A DNA stretch of 64,000 nt, from positions 1-64,000 of the forward strand of contig CACNEB010000005.1 in the NCBI GenBank assembly GCA_902619375.1, in the 5' to 3' direction. A program made the translations under genes and the position numbers. Source of the stretch: an uncultured Alphaproteobacteria bacterium (GTDB lineage Bacteria > Pseudomonadota > Alphaproteobacteria > HIMB59). The notes under the pieces are model-generated. The model was given only the letters and a program-made list of their open reading frames with translations, had not been told where the DNA came from and searched no databases. Positions within the stretch are counted from its first letter, which is position 1. Each line of letters begins with the position of its first letter. Positions 1 through 7,754 of this stretch are shown here, piece after piece.

Positions 1-1833
1 TCTTACAAAAATTATTTTGAAGATCCAAATAATCAAAATAATTTAAATACTACAGAAATACTTAATTATAAATATTTGATTTCAAAATATTATTACATGC
101 AAAAAAATCCATTAAAATGCGTAAGAGAAATTAATAATAATTTAAATTTAATTGAAGAATTAAAAATCAATCAAAGTACTTTTGAGTTTGATAATTTAAT
201 TGTTCTAGGTAATTGCTACAGATCTTTATCTAACAGCTCCGATGCATATCACTCTTTTATTAGAGCTTTGAAGTTAAAAAATAATTCACGCGCAGTTAGA
301 GATCGTTTTTATCCCAAACATAACATTGAGGACATATACAATTTTGTGATGCAATATTCGATTGATAACGGTATTTTCAACGAAGATTTATTTGAGATAA
401 TTCAAATTTCTAATTTGGAAGATACATCATCAGCAATTGATGAGATGTTTATTAGAGAAAATATAAAAAATATTGAATTAAAAGAGTTACTTAATAAGAA
501 AAGATTACTCCAATCATCTTTAGATAAAATTAATTCTGATATTTTGAAAATAAGAACAGTTAATAGCAATAATAATACAGATCAAAAAAAATTATTTGAA
601 AGAAAAAATAACCTTCAAAATGAAATTAATTTTATTGATATTGATCTTGCTGATAAACACCCAGACTTAACTGACTATGTTAATACTAAGCGTTTAAAAT
701 TAGATACAATACAGAAAGAAATATTTAAGAATGAGGTGATTATAAAATTTATAGAGATTAATGATAGTGTTTATGTTGCTGTCCTTGATAATGTCAATTT
801 TAAATTAGAGTTAATTACTACTGAAAAGCAAATATTAAAAAGAAATATCAAAAAATATAGATCTTTGTTAGAAAATCCTTTTTCTTCTTCTAATTCATTT
901 GCAATCGGAAATGATATTTACAATGATTTATTTAAGAAAGTCTCCAAGCACATAAATGGCAAAAGTAATATCTATATTATCATGTCTCCCCTAATAAATA
1001 GTTTGCCTTTAGAGACCTTGTTAAAAGAAAATAAAAATAATTTAAACTTTTCTGAAATGGATTGGCTAATAAATCATTTTAATTTTAAATATTTACCTAC
1101 TTTTAAATCATTTAATTCTTTGAAACTACTTCAGACAAAAAACACAATGGGCTTAGAGTATTTAGGAGTTGGCGATCCTGTAATAGATAATGTAGACACT
1201 AATAAATTTAGTTTTTCATCTTTTCTTTTGAGAGGATTAAATGAAGAATTCATAACATACTTAAAAGAATTACCTGAGCTACCTAATACATCAAATGAAA
1301 TAAATCGAATTGGTGAAAATTTCAAAAATAAAAAAATTCTTCTCAGAGAAGATGCATCAGAATTAAATATTGCATACAAAGATAATAGTTCAAGATTCAT
1401 AGTTTTTGCAACTCACGCCCTTATGCCCCATGAATTGGGTGACAAATCTTTACCAGGTTTGGTTTTAACTATACCAGATACGGTTAATGAAAATATAGAT
1501 GGTTTATTAACAACTTCTGAAATAATTAATACAAATTTTACTTCTGAGCTCATCATACTATCTGCTTGTAATACTGCTGCTGGAGACATCGAGAATATAA
1601 ATTCTCTCTCCGGTTTAACAAAATCATTTTTCTTTTCTGGGGCTAAAAATATAATTGCTTCGCACTGGTCTGTAGAAACATACTCTGCTGAAAAAACAAC
1701 CATCAACTTATTTGAAAAATCTGATGAAAGTTATTCAAGACGGTTGAGAAAATCAAAACTAGATTTAATTAAAGAAGATGATACAGGGCACCCCTTTTTT
1801 TGGGCACCATTTATATTTATAGGCACAAATTAA
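1..1833 (+). CDS. TPR-CHAT caspase-like protease (5' end outside window)
   Basis: The reading frame is open from base 1, so the gene starts upstream; the first internal start codon is TTG at 76 (residue numbers below count from it). Residues about 20-90 look like tetratricopeptide helices (LGNCYRSLSNSSDAYHSFIR), followed by a charged coiled-coil-like stretch (about 130-215) and a C-terminal CHAT domain. The caspase-like His/Cys dyad is visible: His447 in FATHALM and Cys498 in LSACNTAAG, and the domain ends in the usual GHPFFWAPFIFIG. CHAT proteins are cysteine peptidases, often with TPR sensor regions, used in bacterial conflict or signalling systems. It lies 60 bp upstream of the sigma-factor promoter on the same strand, so it may be the input protease of the locus. 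Domain call is firm; substrate is unknown. Confidence 0.85.
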   Translation, partial: SYKNYFEDPNNQNNLNTTEILNYKYLISKYYYMQKNPLKCVREINNNLNLIEELKINQSTFEFDNLIVLGNCYRSLSNSSDAYHSFIRALKLKNNSRAVRDRFYPKHNIEDIYNFVMQYSIDNGIFNEDLFEIIQISNLEDTSSAIDEMFIRENIKNIELKELLNKKRLLQSSLDKINSDILKIRTVNSNNNTDQKKLFERKNNLQNEINFIDIDLADKHPDLTDYVNTKRLKLDTIQKEIFKNEVIIKFIEINDSVYVAVLDNVNFKLELITTEKQILKRNIKKYRSLLENPFSSSNSFAIGNDIYNDLFKKVSKHINGKSNIYIIMSPLINSLPLETLLKENKNNLNFSEMDWLINHFNFKYLPTFKSFNSLKLLQTKNTMGLEYLGVGDPVIDNVDTNKFSFSSFLLRGLNEEFITYLKELPELPNTSNEINRIGENFKNKKILLREDASELNIAYKDNSSRFIVFATHALMPHELGDKSLPGLVLTIPDTVNENIDGLLTTSEIINTNFTSELIILSACNTAAGDIENINSLSGLTKSFFFSGAKNIIASHWSVETYSAEKTTINLFEKSDESYSRRLRKSKLDLIKEDDTGHPFFWAPFIFIGTN

Positions 1834-1849
1834 AATAATTTAATAAAAG

Positions 1850-1876
1850 GGAATAAATTCATTAATTTTTCGTCCC
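1850..1876 (+). promoter_or_regulatory. Predicted ECF sigma promoter, site 1 (autoregulatory)
   Basis: GGAATA at 1850-1855, 15-nt spacer, CGTCCC at 1871-1876. It shares its -35-like hexamer, exact spacer length and CGTC core with four other sites in the next 6 kb. It lies upstream of the 48-codon ORF and the sigma factor gene, so the sigma factor probably drives its own operon. Confidence 0.75.
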
Positions 1877-1893
1877 AAAAGGAGAGATCATTA

Positions 1894-2040
1894 ATGAAAC
1901 TTTTAAAATATTTATATTTTATTTTAGTATTTAAAATATTCGTTTTTTTTACAAATAGATATTTAAATGCAAGGTTTATCGATTATGCTTTATTCACTGA
2001 TGAAGTCGTATTGGGGTTGAAATACATTGTTAGTTCATAG
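1894..2040 (+). CDS. Small hydrophobic 48-residue protein upstream of sigma factor
   Basis: ATG at 1894 follows an AAAGGAGA Shine-Dalgarno-like stretch by about 8 nt; the frame ends with TAG at 2038-2040. The peptide begins with a Lys-containing, strongly hydrophobic segment (LLKYLYFILVFKIFVFF, about residues 3-19), compatible with one short membrane helix or a signal-anchor. It overlaps the most upstream TTG start of the sigma gene by 14 bp. Not recognised. Translational coupling to the sigma gene (leader peptide) is an alternative to a functional protein. The promoter's -10 element ends only 17 nt before the ATG, so the leader would be very short. Confidence 0.45.
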   Translation: MKLLKYLYFILVFKIFVFFTNRYLNARFIDYALFTDEVVLGLKYIVSS

Positions 2041-2680
2041 TTATAACTATATTTGCTATAATTATCAGCAGGAGTTTAAAAATATTTTGAGCAAGCTTAA
2101 TAAATTAATTGAACAATTCCAATTAAGACTTAAGAGATACGCTTATATTTTAACAAGAAACATAGAGGACGCTGAGGATCTATTTTCACAGGTTTGTGTT
2201 AAGATAGTGGAAAAATATGACAACTCTGTTGTACATTTTTATTCCTGGGCAAAAGCAATCACGTACAATACCCACCTAGATAATATAAGAAAGAAATACA
2301 TTAAAAATTCAAAAGGAGAAAAATTTAGGATATCAGAGCTAGAATATGACAATTTTTACGATTATGACGAGGAAGGTAAGAAATTAAAGTCATCTGAAAA
2401 AAAAGCACAGTCAGCTGAGGATTTAAAAAGATTATCAAAAGTAATTAGCGATGAGGATAGATATTACATGGACAGATATCAAATCACGATGAACCTAATA
2501 CTAGAATTACCACTAATTCAAAGAGAAGTTTTGATGCTTCACGTAGATGGCGATAGCTACAATCAGATAGCTGAAAAGTTAGAAATGGCAAAAGGTACAG
2601 TAATGAGTACATTATGCCGAGCTCGGGAAAAACTTACTAAGCTATTAATGGAAAGTGATGAAAATGAGCAATTGGACTAA
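2027..2680 (+). CDS. ECF-type RNA polymerase sigma factor
   Basis: 217 codons from TTG 2027. A second in-frame TTG at 2087, preceded by AGGAG (2070-2074), would give a 197-residue product starting just before region 2 and may be the real start. Region 2 is visible (YILTRNIEDAEDLFSQV; FYSWAKAITYN) and region 4 has the usual helix-turn-helix (LPLIQREVLMLHVDGDSYNQ, then AKGTVMSTLCRAREKL). There is an acidic linker between them and no sigma-70 region 1 or 3, so this is a group 4 (ECF) sigma. It overlaps the anti-sigma gene downstream, the usual arrangement for a sigma/anti-sigma pair. Five GGAATA-N15-CGTC sites in this island are the likely targets. Confidence 0.9.
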   Translation: MLVHSYNYICYNYQQEFKNILSKLNKLIEQFQLRLKRYAYILTRNIEDAEDLFSQVCVKIVEKYDNSVVHFYSWAKAITYNTHLDNIRKKYIKNSKGEKFRISELEYDNFYDYDEEGKKLKSSEKKAQSAEDLKRLSKVISDEDRYYMDRYQITMNLILELPLIQREVLMLHVDGDSYNQIAEKLEMAKGTVMSTLCRAREKLTKLLMESDENEQLD

Positions 2681-3284
2681 AGAAGAAATAATGGCTTATG
2701 CTGATGGTCAGTTAGATGAGTCATCTATCAAAAGAATTCAAGACGCAATTTCATCAGATCCTGAGGCAAAGGATTTTTATGAGTCTATGATATTTAGTGA
2801 TGACGTGATCAAAGATACTATGCAACAACTCGAGACTAGCTTTAAAAAAAATATTAATGGTAAAACTCAAAGCAATTATGAAAAACAAAATGAACACCAA
2901 AGAAAGCCCTATAAAATAAAATCTACTGTTCGTTCAATTAGTATCAAATCTATTTTTATACCAGCACTTATTGGTTTGAGTTTATTTGCGTCTTTAGGTT
3001 ATTTTATTGGCCAAAACACACAGCAACAGCTCCTGATGAGAGGAGGAGAAACTGAGGAATTTGACCAGTATAGAAATGAAATTGAAAATTTTTTAAATCT
3101 TGGTTCTGATGGAGAAAAATATACCATCAATGAAAATGAAGAAAACGAAATGTCTTTTTCTATAATTTCTACAAATTTTACTCCTGAAATTTGTAGAAAA
3201 GTAGAATTTGAAAATTTAAAATATATACAGCTTTTTATGGCATGCAAAAGGGGAGAAACTTGGTCATTTCAACTATTAGAATAA
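2658..3284 (+). CDS. Putative membrane anti-sigma factor
   Basis: Starts inside the sigma gene: GTG 2655, ATG 2658 and ATG 2664 are all possible, giving about 206-209 residues. The N-terminus has the typical anti-sigma opening (EEIMAYADGQLDESSIKRIQ), predicted cytoplasmic. A basic linker is followed by one membrane helix (about residues 99-119, FIPALIGLSLFASLGYFIG) and an 85-90 residue periplasmic C-terminal part. I do not see the H-x3-C-x2-C zinc motif of ZAS-type anti-sigmas. Overlap with the sigma gene, topology and the two membrane/periplasmic protease genes just downstream fit a factor released by regulated proteolysis. The role is inferred; the sequence family is weakly conserved. Confidence 0.75.
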   Translation: MKMSNWTKEEIMAYADGQLDESSIKRIQDAISSDPEAKDFYESMIFSDDVIKDTMQQLETSFKKNINGKTQSNYEKQNEHQRKPYKIKSTVRSISIKSIFIPALIGLSLFASLGYFIGQNTQQQLLMRGGETEEFDQYRNEIENFLNLGSDGEKYTINENEENEMSFSIISTNFTPEICRKVEFENLKYIQLFMACKRGETWSFQLLE

Positions 3285-4804
3285 TTATTTTAATATTTCT
3301 CACTATTAGTGCTTATGCATCTAATATTGACTTTGATCTCTATTTGACTACCCCAGATCAATCAAAATCAATACACGTCTCTAATAATGAAATTATTCCT
3401 TTGGAGGGTAATCTTCAAATTAAAGTCTACTCCAAAGAAGATGGGTTTATAGATATTTTTTACGAGTCACAAGAAACGCCAAGAGACTCAATCCTCTTAA
3501 ATCCCATAGAGATTAAAGCCGGCCAAGTTATTACAATCCCTTCTGAAGATAAATCATTTAATCTGGAATTATCGTCAGGTGAAGTAAATTTTGAATTAGC
3601 ATTTAAAGGAGAAACCGAGACATTTTTAAAAAAGACGACTGTTTATGCTTTCGATACTGAAAATTTAATTAATAGCTCCTATCGAGATCAATTAGATCTG
3701 ACTAATAAAGTATCTCTAGATGAGTCCTCTATATATGAAATAGAAAATTTCAAAAATAAATACTCCACTCTTATGGAAATCAACGAAAAAGTATCTAATA
3801 TTAGAGGTGATCTCACCCTTCGAGGTTCAAGCATATACTCTAAATTAGCTAAAGGCACAGTTTTAATTATTAATTATAAAAATGATCAAATATTGGGATA
3901 TGGATCAGGCATTCTTATTGATAGTCAGCATATTATAACTAATCACCATGTTATATATGATACGGATGAGTTGTATGTAGTCCCATATGGAGGGCCAAAT
4001 ATTGAATTAAAAGATAAATCGATGCACTATGCAGAAATTTTGAAAGTTTCAAATGAAAAAGATTTAGCATTAATAAAAACAATTCCAATTTCAGATGATA
4101 TTGGTTTTTTAGAATTTTCTGATGAGGGCACAATTGATGTTGGTATGAATACACATGCAGTTGGCCATCCAGATATTCAAGAAACTTGGACCTATGCGAG
4201 AGGCTATGTGAATAATTTAAGAAAAAATTATACTGCCGAATATTCTGAAATATCTCTAAATGCTAATGTTATTCAGAACTCAACAGATGTTATTCCAGGT
4301 TTTTCTGGAGGACCACTTTCTGATGAAAATGGAAACGTAATTGGAATTAATTCTTTTATTATGCCAGATGGTTTCCAATATGCTGTAACTAGCAATGAGG
4401 TTCTTAATTTTTTAAAAAAACCAAATGATTTCGATGGTTGGGATAATTCTTCTTCCTCTGAAAATAACATTGAGATTGCTGACGATAATAGTTTAGAGGG
4501 GTATGAGTGTTTTGATCAAAATAAAGATGGTAAATCTGATTTTTGCGGAAGAGATTTAAATAATAATGGTTATCTTGAAATCATTTATGTAGATCATGAT
4601 TATGACGGTTCATATGATGAATATCGAGAAGATGAAAATGAAAATGAAGTTGATGAACTTGTTATAGCTATCGGTGGTAGCAGCAAGTATCCCAACACCC
4701 ATGATAAATACTACTATGATTTAGAAGATGATGGTAGCGGATTTGACGAAGTTGGCCATGACTATGATGGCGATATGATCGTTGATGAGTACCACTCTAT
4801 CTGA
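3242..4804 (+). CDS. Secreted trypsin-like serine protease with acidic Ca-binding-like tail
   Basis: 520 residues from ATG 3242; a TTG at 3260 behind GGGGAG is an alternative start. An N-terminal signal sequence (IRIIILIFLTISAYA) precedes a beta-rich domain (about 30-140), resembling DUF4384-type accessory domains. The S1/HtrA-like protease domain spans about 190-395. Its triad is visible as His236 (TNHHVI), Asp274 (KDLALIK) and Ser355 (GFSGGP). From about residue 425 the tail carries repeated D-x-N/D-x-D/N-G loops (DQNKDGKSD, DLNNNGYLE, DHDYDGSYDE, DLEDDGSGFDE), like EF-hand/thrombospondin-3 calcium loops. The gene overlaps the anti-sigma gene by 43 bp, so it is in the sigma operon. It could be the site-1 protease of the anti-sigma or an effector. 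Confidence 0.85.
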   Translation: MQKGRNLVISTIRIIILIFLTISAYASNIDFDLYLTTPDQSKSIHVSNNEIIPLEGNLQIKVYSKEDGFIDIFYESQETPRDSILLNPIEIKAGQVITIPSEDKSFNLELSSGEVNFELAFKGETETFLKKTTVYAFDTENLINSSYRDQLDLTNKVSLDESSIYEIENFKNKYSTLMEINEKVSNIRGDLTLRGSSIYSKLAKGTVLIINYKNDQILGYGSGILIDSQHIITNHHVIYDTDELYVVPYGGPNIELKDKSMHYAEILKVSNEKDLALIKTIPISDDIGFLEFSDEGTIDVGMNTHAVGHPDIQETWTYARGYVNNLRKNYTAEYSEISLNANVIQNSTDVIPGFSGGPLSDENGNVIGINSFIMPDGFQYAVTSNEVLNFLKKPNDFDGWDNSSSSENNIEIADDNSLEGYECFDQNKDGKSDFCGRDLNNNGYLEIIYVDHDYDGSYDEYREDENENEVDELVIAIGGSSKYPNTHDKYYYDLEDDGSGFDEVGHDYDGDMIVDEYHSI

Positions 4805-4812
4805 ATTATAAC

Positions 4813-4839
4813 GGAATATTTTTTCTTAATTTACGTCTT
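4813..4839 (+). promoter_or_regulatory. Predicted ECF sigma promoter, site 2
   Basis: GGAATA at 4813-4818, 15-nt spacer, CGTCTT at 4834-4839, then AAGGAG (4849-4854) and ATG 4861. It lies in the short gap between the serine protease and the DUF2167 gene, giving that gene and the PrsW gene their own predicted sigma-dependent promoter. Confidence 0.75.
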
Positions 4840-4860
4840 AGTTAATATAAGGAGTTTACT

Positions 4861-5769
4861 ATGAAACAAAAAATAATTAATTTTTTTATCTTAAATTTTA
4901 TAATTTTTCTTTTACCCATCTACCATCTCACTGCGGCTGTTGATAAAACACCTATTACCCAAGAAGAAATGATAGATAAAGTCTATGAATTTGATTGGGT
5001 AAGTTCAGATAGCAACCCACAAGTTAATGTTTTGGGTTCAAATGCATTTTTATATTTAAATCAATTTTATTATGCAGACATTTTAACTAATTACAATCAA
5101 GTCCAACAACTTATGTTCTGGTCCAATGGTATAGAGTATCCCAGCACAACTCATTATATAGATATTTTTTTAGATAATGAAAAATCTTACACTATAAACA
5201 TTGCTAAATTTAGTAATGATGGATACATCAAAGGGGATGATTGGGACAATGTTGACGCTGAGTCCTTTATTAAAGAATTAAAATTAAGCTCTGAAAAATC
5301 AAATAAAGAAAGACTCAAAAATGGATATAATACTGTTGAAGATATAACATGGCACATTAAACCAAGATATAATAAAGAGTTGGGCTATGTTTTTTATTCT
5401 CTTTTAGTAAAATTTAACGATGGAAGTGAGACTTATAATTCTACTGCTATGGTTTTAGGCCGTAAAGGTTACACTGATATCACTTTTTTGTTTAATGATA
5501 CTATTGCTGAAGTTATGCCAACAGAAATCGATAAAGTTGTAAAAAACTTTAAATATAATCAAGGCTCTCAATATACCGACTTCAAATCAGGAGATAAAAT
5601 CGCTGCTTATGGAGTAGGTGCCTTGGTAGCAGGATCTTTAGGTATAAAAGGACTAGCTAAGACAGGTGCTTTAGCTGCTGTACTTGCATTTGCTAAAAAA
5701 GCTTGGTTCATAATTTTATTCCCATTTATCTTTTTGTTCAGAAAGCTTTCACCAAAAAGAGAAAAATAA
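4861..5769 (+). CDS. DUF2167 family membrane-anchored protein
   Basis: 302 residues with a signal sequence (NFIIFLLPIYHLTAA) and a good Shine-Dalgarno (AAGGAG). Features of the DUF2167 family are visible: the central DITWHIKPRYNKELGYVFYS segment, a Y-N-[ST] strand followed by VLGRKGYTDITFLF, and the C-terminal DFKSGDKIAAYGVGALVAG motif before one or two membrane helices (about 245-295) and a basic end. The family has no established biochemical function that I know of. It is followed 8 bp downstream by the PrsW gene and preceded by predicted ECF promoter site 2, so it is probably part of the sigma-controlled envelope response. Confidence 0.8.
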   Translation: MKQKIINFFILNFIIFLLPIYHLTAAVDKTPITQEEMIDKVYEFDWVSSDSNPQVNVLGSNAFLYLNQFYYADILTNYNQVQQLMFWSNGIEYPSTTHYIDIFLDNEKSYTINIAKFSNDGYIKGDDWDNVDAESFIKELKLSSEKSNKERLKNGYNTVEDITWHIKPRYNKELGYVFYSLLVKFNDGSETYNSTAMVLGRKGYTDITFLFNDTIAEVMPTEIDKVVKNFKYNQGSQYTDFKSGDKIAAYGVGALVAGSLGIKGLAKTGALAAVLAFAKKAWFIILFPFIFLFRKLSPKREK

Positions 5770-5777
5770 TTAGTTAA

Positions 5778-6602
5778 ATGTTTGGATCACAAACCTCACT
5801 GGCCCTACACAGCCTGGCCTCAATTATACCGGTAATAATAATTTTATTTTATGTGTATAAAAGAGACCTCTTCCCTGAGCCACCAAGAATTGTCATATCG
5901 ACATTTTTTCTCGGCGTAGCCAGTATCTTGCCGATCCAATTGCTGATTCCTGTAGTTGAGGGGATTGGAGAAAATTTAAATTTACAAGGAGAGGATTATT
6001 ATTATTACCTCTCCTTTATTAGAGCAAGCTTTCTAGAAGAGCTTTTTAAATGGCTTATTTTGGTTCTATATTGCTCAAAACTCAATGAGTTTGACGAACC
6101 TATGGATGCATTAGTTTATGGTGTGGCTGTATCTCTCGGTTTTGCTGCTTTTGAAAATTATCAATATGTATCAAGTTACTTCATAAATGATGGGGCCGAA
6201 GCAGCAAAAAGTGCTCTTATTCATCGCTCTTATACAGCCATTTTACTACATTCTTTGTGTGGAGTTTTTATGGGCTTTTACATTAGAGAGGCTATTTTTC
6301 GTAAGGAAAATTATAAATTGAATTTATTTTTATCATTATTTTACCCAGTTTGCCTTCACGGTTTTTATGATGAGATAATCTTTTCCCCATCTTTTTCATC
6401 GTATTGGATTTATATTTTGTTAGGCTTGCTATTAATAAGGGCCATATACTTATTCCAAAAAGAAAGAAAATTACAAATTTCAGGTTTATTTGAAGGAAAT
6501 ATTAAGAAACACAACTTTATTAGAAATTCAGAAGTCATTCTTATGTCTTGTTTGACTTTATTATTTCTTGTTTTAGGACTTCAAATATTCAAATTTTTCT
6601 AA
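5778..6602 (+). CDS. PrsW-family intramembrane metalloprotease
   Basis: 274 residues, about eight hydrophobic segments. PrsW signature elements are present: FLEELFKW (E-E pair, about residue 91), GFAAFEN (about 132), HSLCGVFMGF (His about 164) and HGFYDE (about 197), the predicted metal-binding and catalytic residues of this CPBP/PrsW superfamily. In Bacillus subtilis PrsW makes the site-1 cut of anti-sigma RsiW; that is family knowledge. Finding it two genes after an ECF sigma/anti-sigma pair suggests that the anti-sigma encoded at 2658-3284 is its substrate, which is inference. It is cotranscribed with the DUF2167 gene. Confidence 0.85.
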   Translation: MFGSQTSLALHSLASIIPVIIILFYVYKRDLFPEPPRIVISTFFLGVASILPIQLLIPVVEGIGENLNLQGEDYYYYLSFIRASFLEELFKWLILVLYCSKLNEFDEPMDALVYGVAVSLGFAAFENYQYVSSYFINDGAEAAKSALIHRSYTAILLHSLCGVFMGFYIREAIFRKENYKLNLFLSLFYPVCLHGFYDEIIFSPSFSSYWIYILLGLLLIRAIYLFQKERKLQISGLFEGNIKKHNFIRNSEVILMSCLTLLFLVLGLQIFKFF

Positions 6603-6609
6603 TATTTAA

Positions 6610-6636
6610 GGAATAAAAAAATTTTTTAATCGTCTA
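6610..6636 (+). promoter_or_regulatory. Predicted ECF sigma promoter, site 3
   Basis: GGAATA at 6610-6615, 15-nt spacer, CGTCTA at 6631-6636. It starts 8 nt after the PrsW stop codon. The next ATG (6644) is 7 nt after the -10-like hexamer, the same distance as at site 5, so transcription would start at or next to the ATG. Confidence 0.75.
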
Positions 6637-6643
6637 GGTCTAT

Positions 6644-6814
6644 ATGAAAGAAATAATTTGTAGTTTAACGTGTTTATGCAAATTAAATATTTCATATTTT
6701 ATATCAGTCATCTTTTTACTACCTTTCTTTCTAACAAAAGCACGAATAGCTAGATATCCTGTTGAAAAAGGTTTTATTCCTCCTACCTTCCTCAACAGGC
6801 TTCTAGTTAGATAA
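6644..6814 (+). CDS. Small hydrophobic 56-residue protein, predicted leaderless
   Basis: Frame ATG 6644 to TAA 6812-6814. The product has two or three Cys near the N-terminus and one hydrophobic helix (about residues 18-30, SYFISVIFLLPFFL) followed by a basic, Pro-containing tail. I do not recognise it. There is no Shine-Dalgarno, but the predicted sigma promoter ends 7 nt before the ATG, exactly as at the helicase gene, which argues that it is a real leaderless gene. The 3' part contains a perfect 8-bp inverted repeat (6758-6765 CCTGTTGA with 6792-6799), which could fold in the mRNA. Alternatively the whole stretch is a 5' leader for the next gene. Confidence 0.4.
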   Translation: MKEIICSLTCLCKLNISYFISVIFLLPFFLTKARIARYPVEKGFIPPTFLNRLLVR

Positions 6815-6840
6815 AATTTGAGGATAGGATAAAATAGAAA

Positions 6841-7254
6841 ATGAAATTATTTAATTACAATGATTGGAAATATAACTATTACGACCATTTATTAGGATAT
6901 TTATTTGAAGTTTGTAAATATGAAGGTCTTAAAAATTTTTATAAAAAAAAGATTGATGAACTTGCTTATATTACAGAGGGTGAGTTGAATATAATATTAG
7001 AAAAATTTGGAGAAATGAGCATCTTTCGATCCCAATTAGATATTGAAATCATGAAAGACAAAATGTGGTGTGAGTACTGTCCATTAGAGAATTTAAAGGA
7101 AATTATAAAAGATAAATATTTTATTAAAACTTTTAACAAAACTCCTTCTAATGAAACGCTTGAAGAAGCTTTAGAACTATTAATTATCAACGAGGTGATT
7201 AAGATTCATGAAGATGAAAGGTATAAAGATATAGTCAAAAAATTCTTAAATTAA
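6841..7254 (+). CDS. Unrecognised 137-residue protein in the sigma-controlled island
   Basis: ATG 6841, with a weak purine-rich stretch upstream. The protein is predicted soluble and mostly helical, rich in Lys, Glu and aromatic residues, with a lone CEYC motif around residue 78. No signal sequence or membrane segment is seen. It lies 26 bp after the 56-codon ORF and appears to share predicted promoter site 3 with it. I can assign no family or function. Confidence 0.7.
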   Translation: MKLFNYNDWKYNYYDHLLGYLFEVCKYEGLKNFYKKKIDELAYITEGELNIILEKFGEMSIFRSQLDIEIMKDKMWCEYCPLENLKEIIKDKYFIKTFNKTPSNETLEEALELLIINEVIKIHEDERYKDIVKKFLN

Positions 7255-7292
7255 TTATATCAGCTGAAAAATTAATTTTTTTGAAAATATTA

Positions 7293-7319
7293 GGAATATT
7301 CTTGCCAAAAATCCGTCTG
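7293..7319 (+). promoter_or_regulatory. Predicted ECF sigma promoter, site 4
   Basis: GGAATA at 7293-7298, 15-nt spacer, CGTCTG at 7314-7319, followed by AAGGAG (7329-7334) and ATG 7342. The spacing to the gene matches site 2, with a leader of about 15 nt. Confidence 0.75.
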
Positions 7320-7341
7320 TATATGTATAAGGAGATAAATT

Positions 7342-7602
7342 ATGAAAAATATAATCAAAATAGTAACTTTAGGTTTAGTTATATCAACACTATCAAGCAA
7401 ATCCTTTTCAGGTAGTAGCTGCAATTATGACTTTTTTGGTAATTACACTTGTAATAGCACTGGTAACACAGGTAATTGGTCTTCCAATACAACGACTGAT
7501 TTTTTTGGAAATGATAATCATTCTATTTATGACCGTGATACCAATCAAACATATAACTACTCTTGTAGTACAGATTTTTTTGGAAATTATGTTTGTAATT
7601 AA
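7342..7602 (+). CDS. Small secreted Cys/Asn-rich protein with DFFGN repeats
   Basis: 86 residues with a strong Shine-Dalgarno and a signal peptide (IIKIVTLGLVISTLSSKSFS). The mature part of about 65 residues carries three copies of a DFFGN unit: CNYDFFGNYTCN, TTDFFGNDNH and CSTDFFGNYVCN. The first and last copies have paired Cys residues that could form disulfides. There is no match to a family I know. It has its own predicted ECF promoter and a hairpin after the stop, so it is probably monocistronic and specifically induced with the regulon. Possible roles are an exported envelope or adhesion peptide, or a protease substrate; both are speculation. Confidence 0.75.
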   Translation: MKNIIKIVTLGLVISTLSSKSFSGSSCNYDFFGNYTCNSTGNTGNWSSNTTTDFFGNDNHSIYDRDTNQTYNYSCSTDFFGNYVCN

Positions 7603-7631
7603 TAAGAAGTAGATTGAAAAAATAATAAATA

Positions 7632-7659
7632 ATTAGTGCCCATTGATTTGGGCATTAAT
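7632..7659 (+). terminator. Terminator-like hairpin
   Basis: An 11-bp stem with one G-U pair (7632-7642 with 7649-7659, core TGCCCA/TGGGCA) and a 6-nt loop, 30 bp after the stop of the small secreted protein gene. No long T-run follows, so factor-independent termination is uncertain. Confidence 0.5.
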
Positions 7660-7754
7660 CCGATGCTTGCTAAATTAAAATAAATACTAAAGTGAGCTCC
7701 TCTAACTTGTATTACATTAATCTAAACAACTTGTTCTATTTTTGGTAAATTTAT

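Noticed and set aside
7427..7612. 61-codon ORF in another frame of the DFFGN-repeat gene
   Set aside because: Its apparent repeats are just the shifted frame of the repeat units; the signal peptide and Shine-Dalgarno belong to the 7342 frame.
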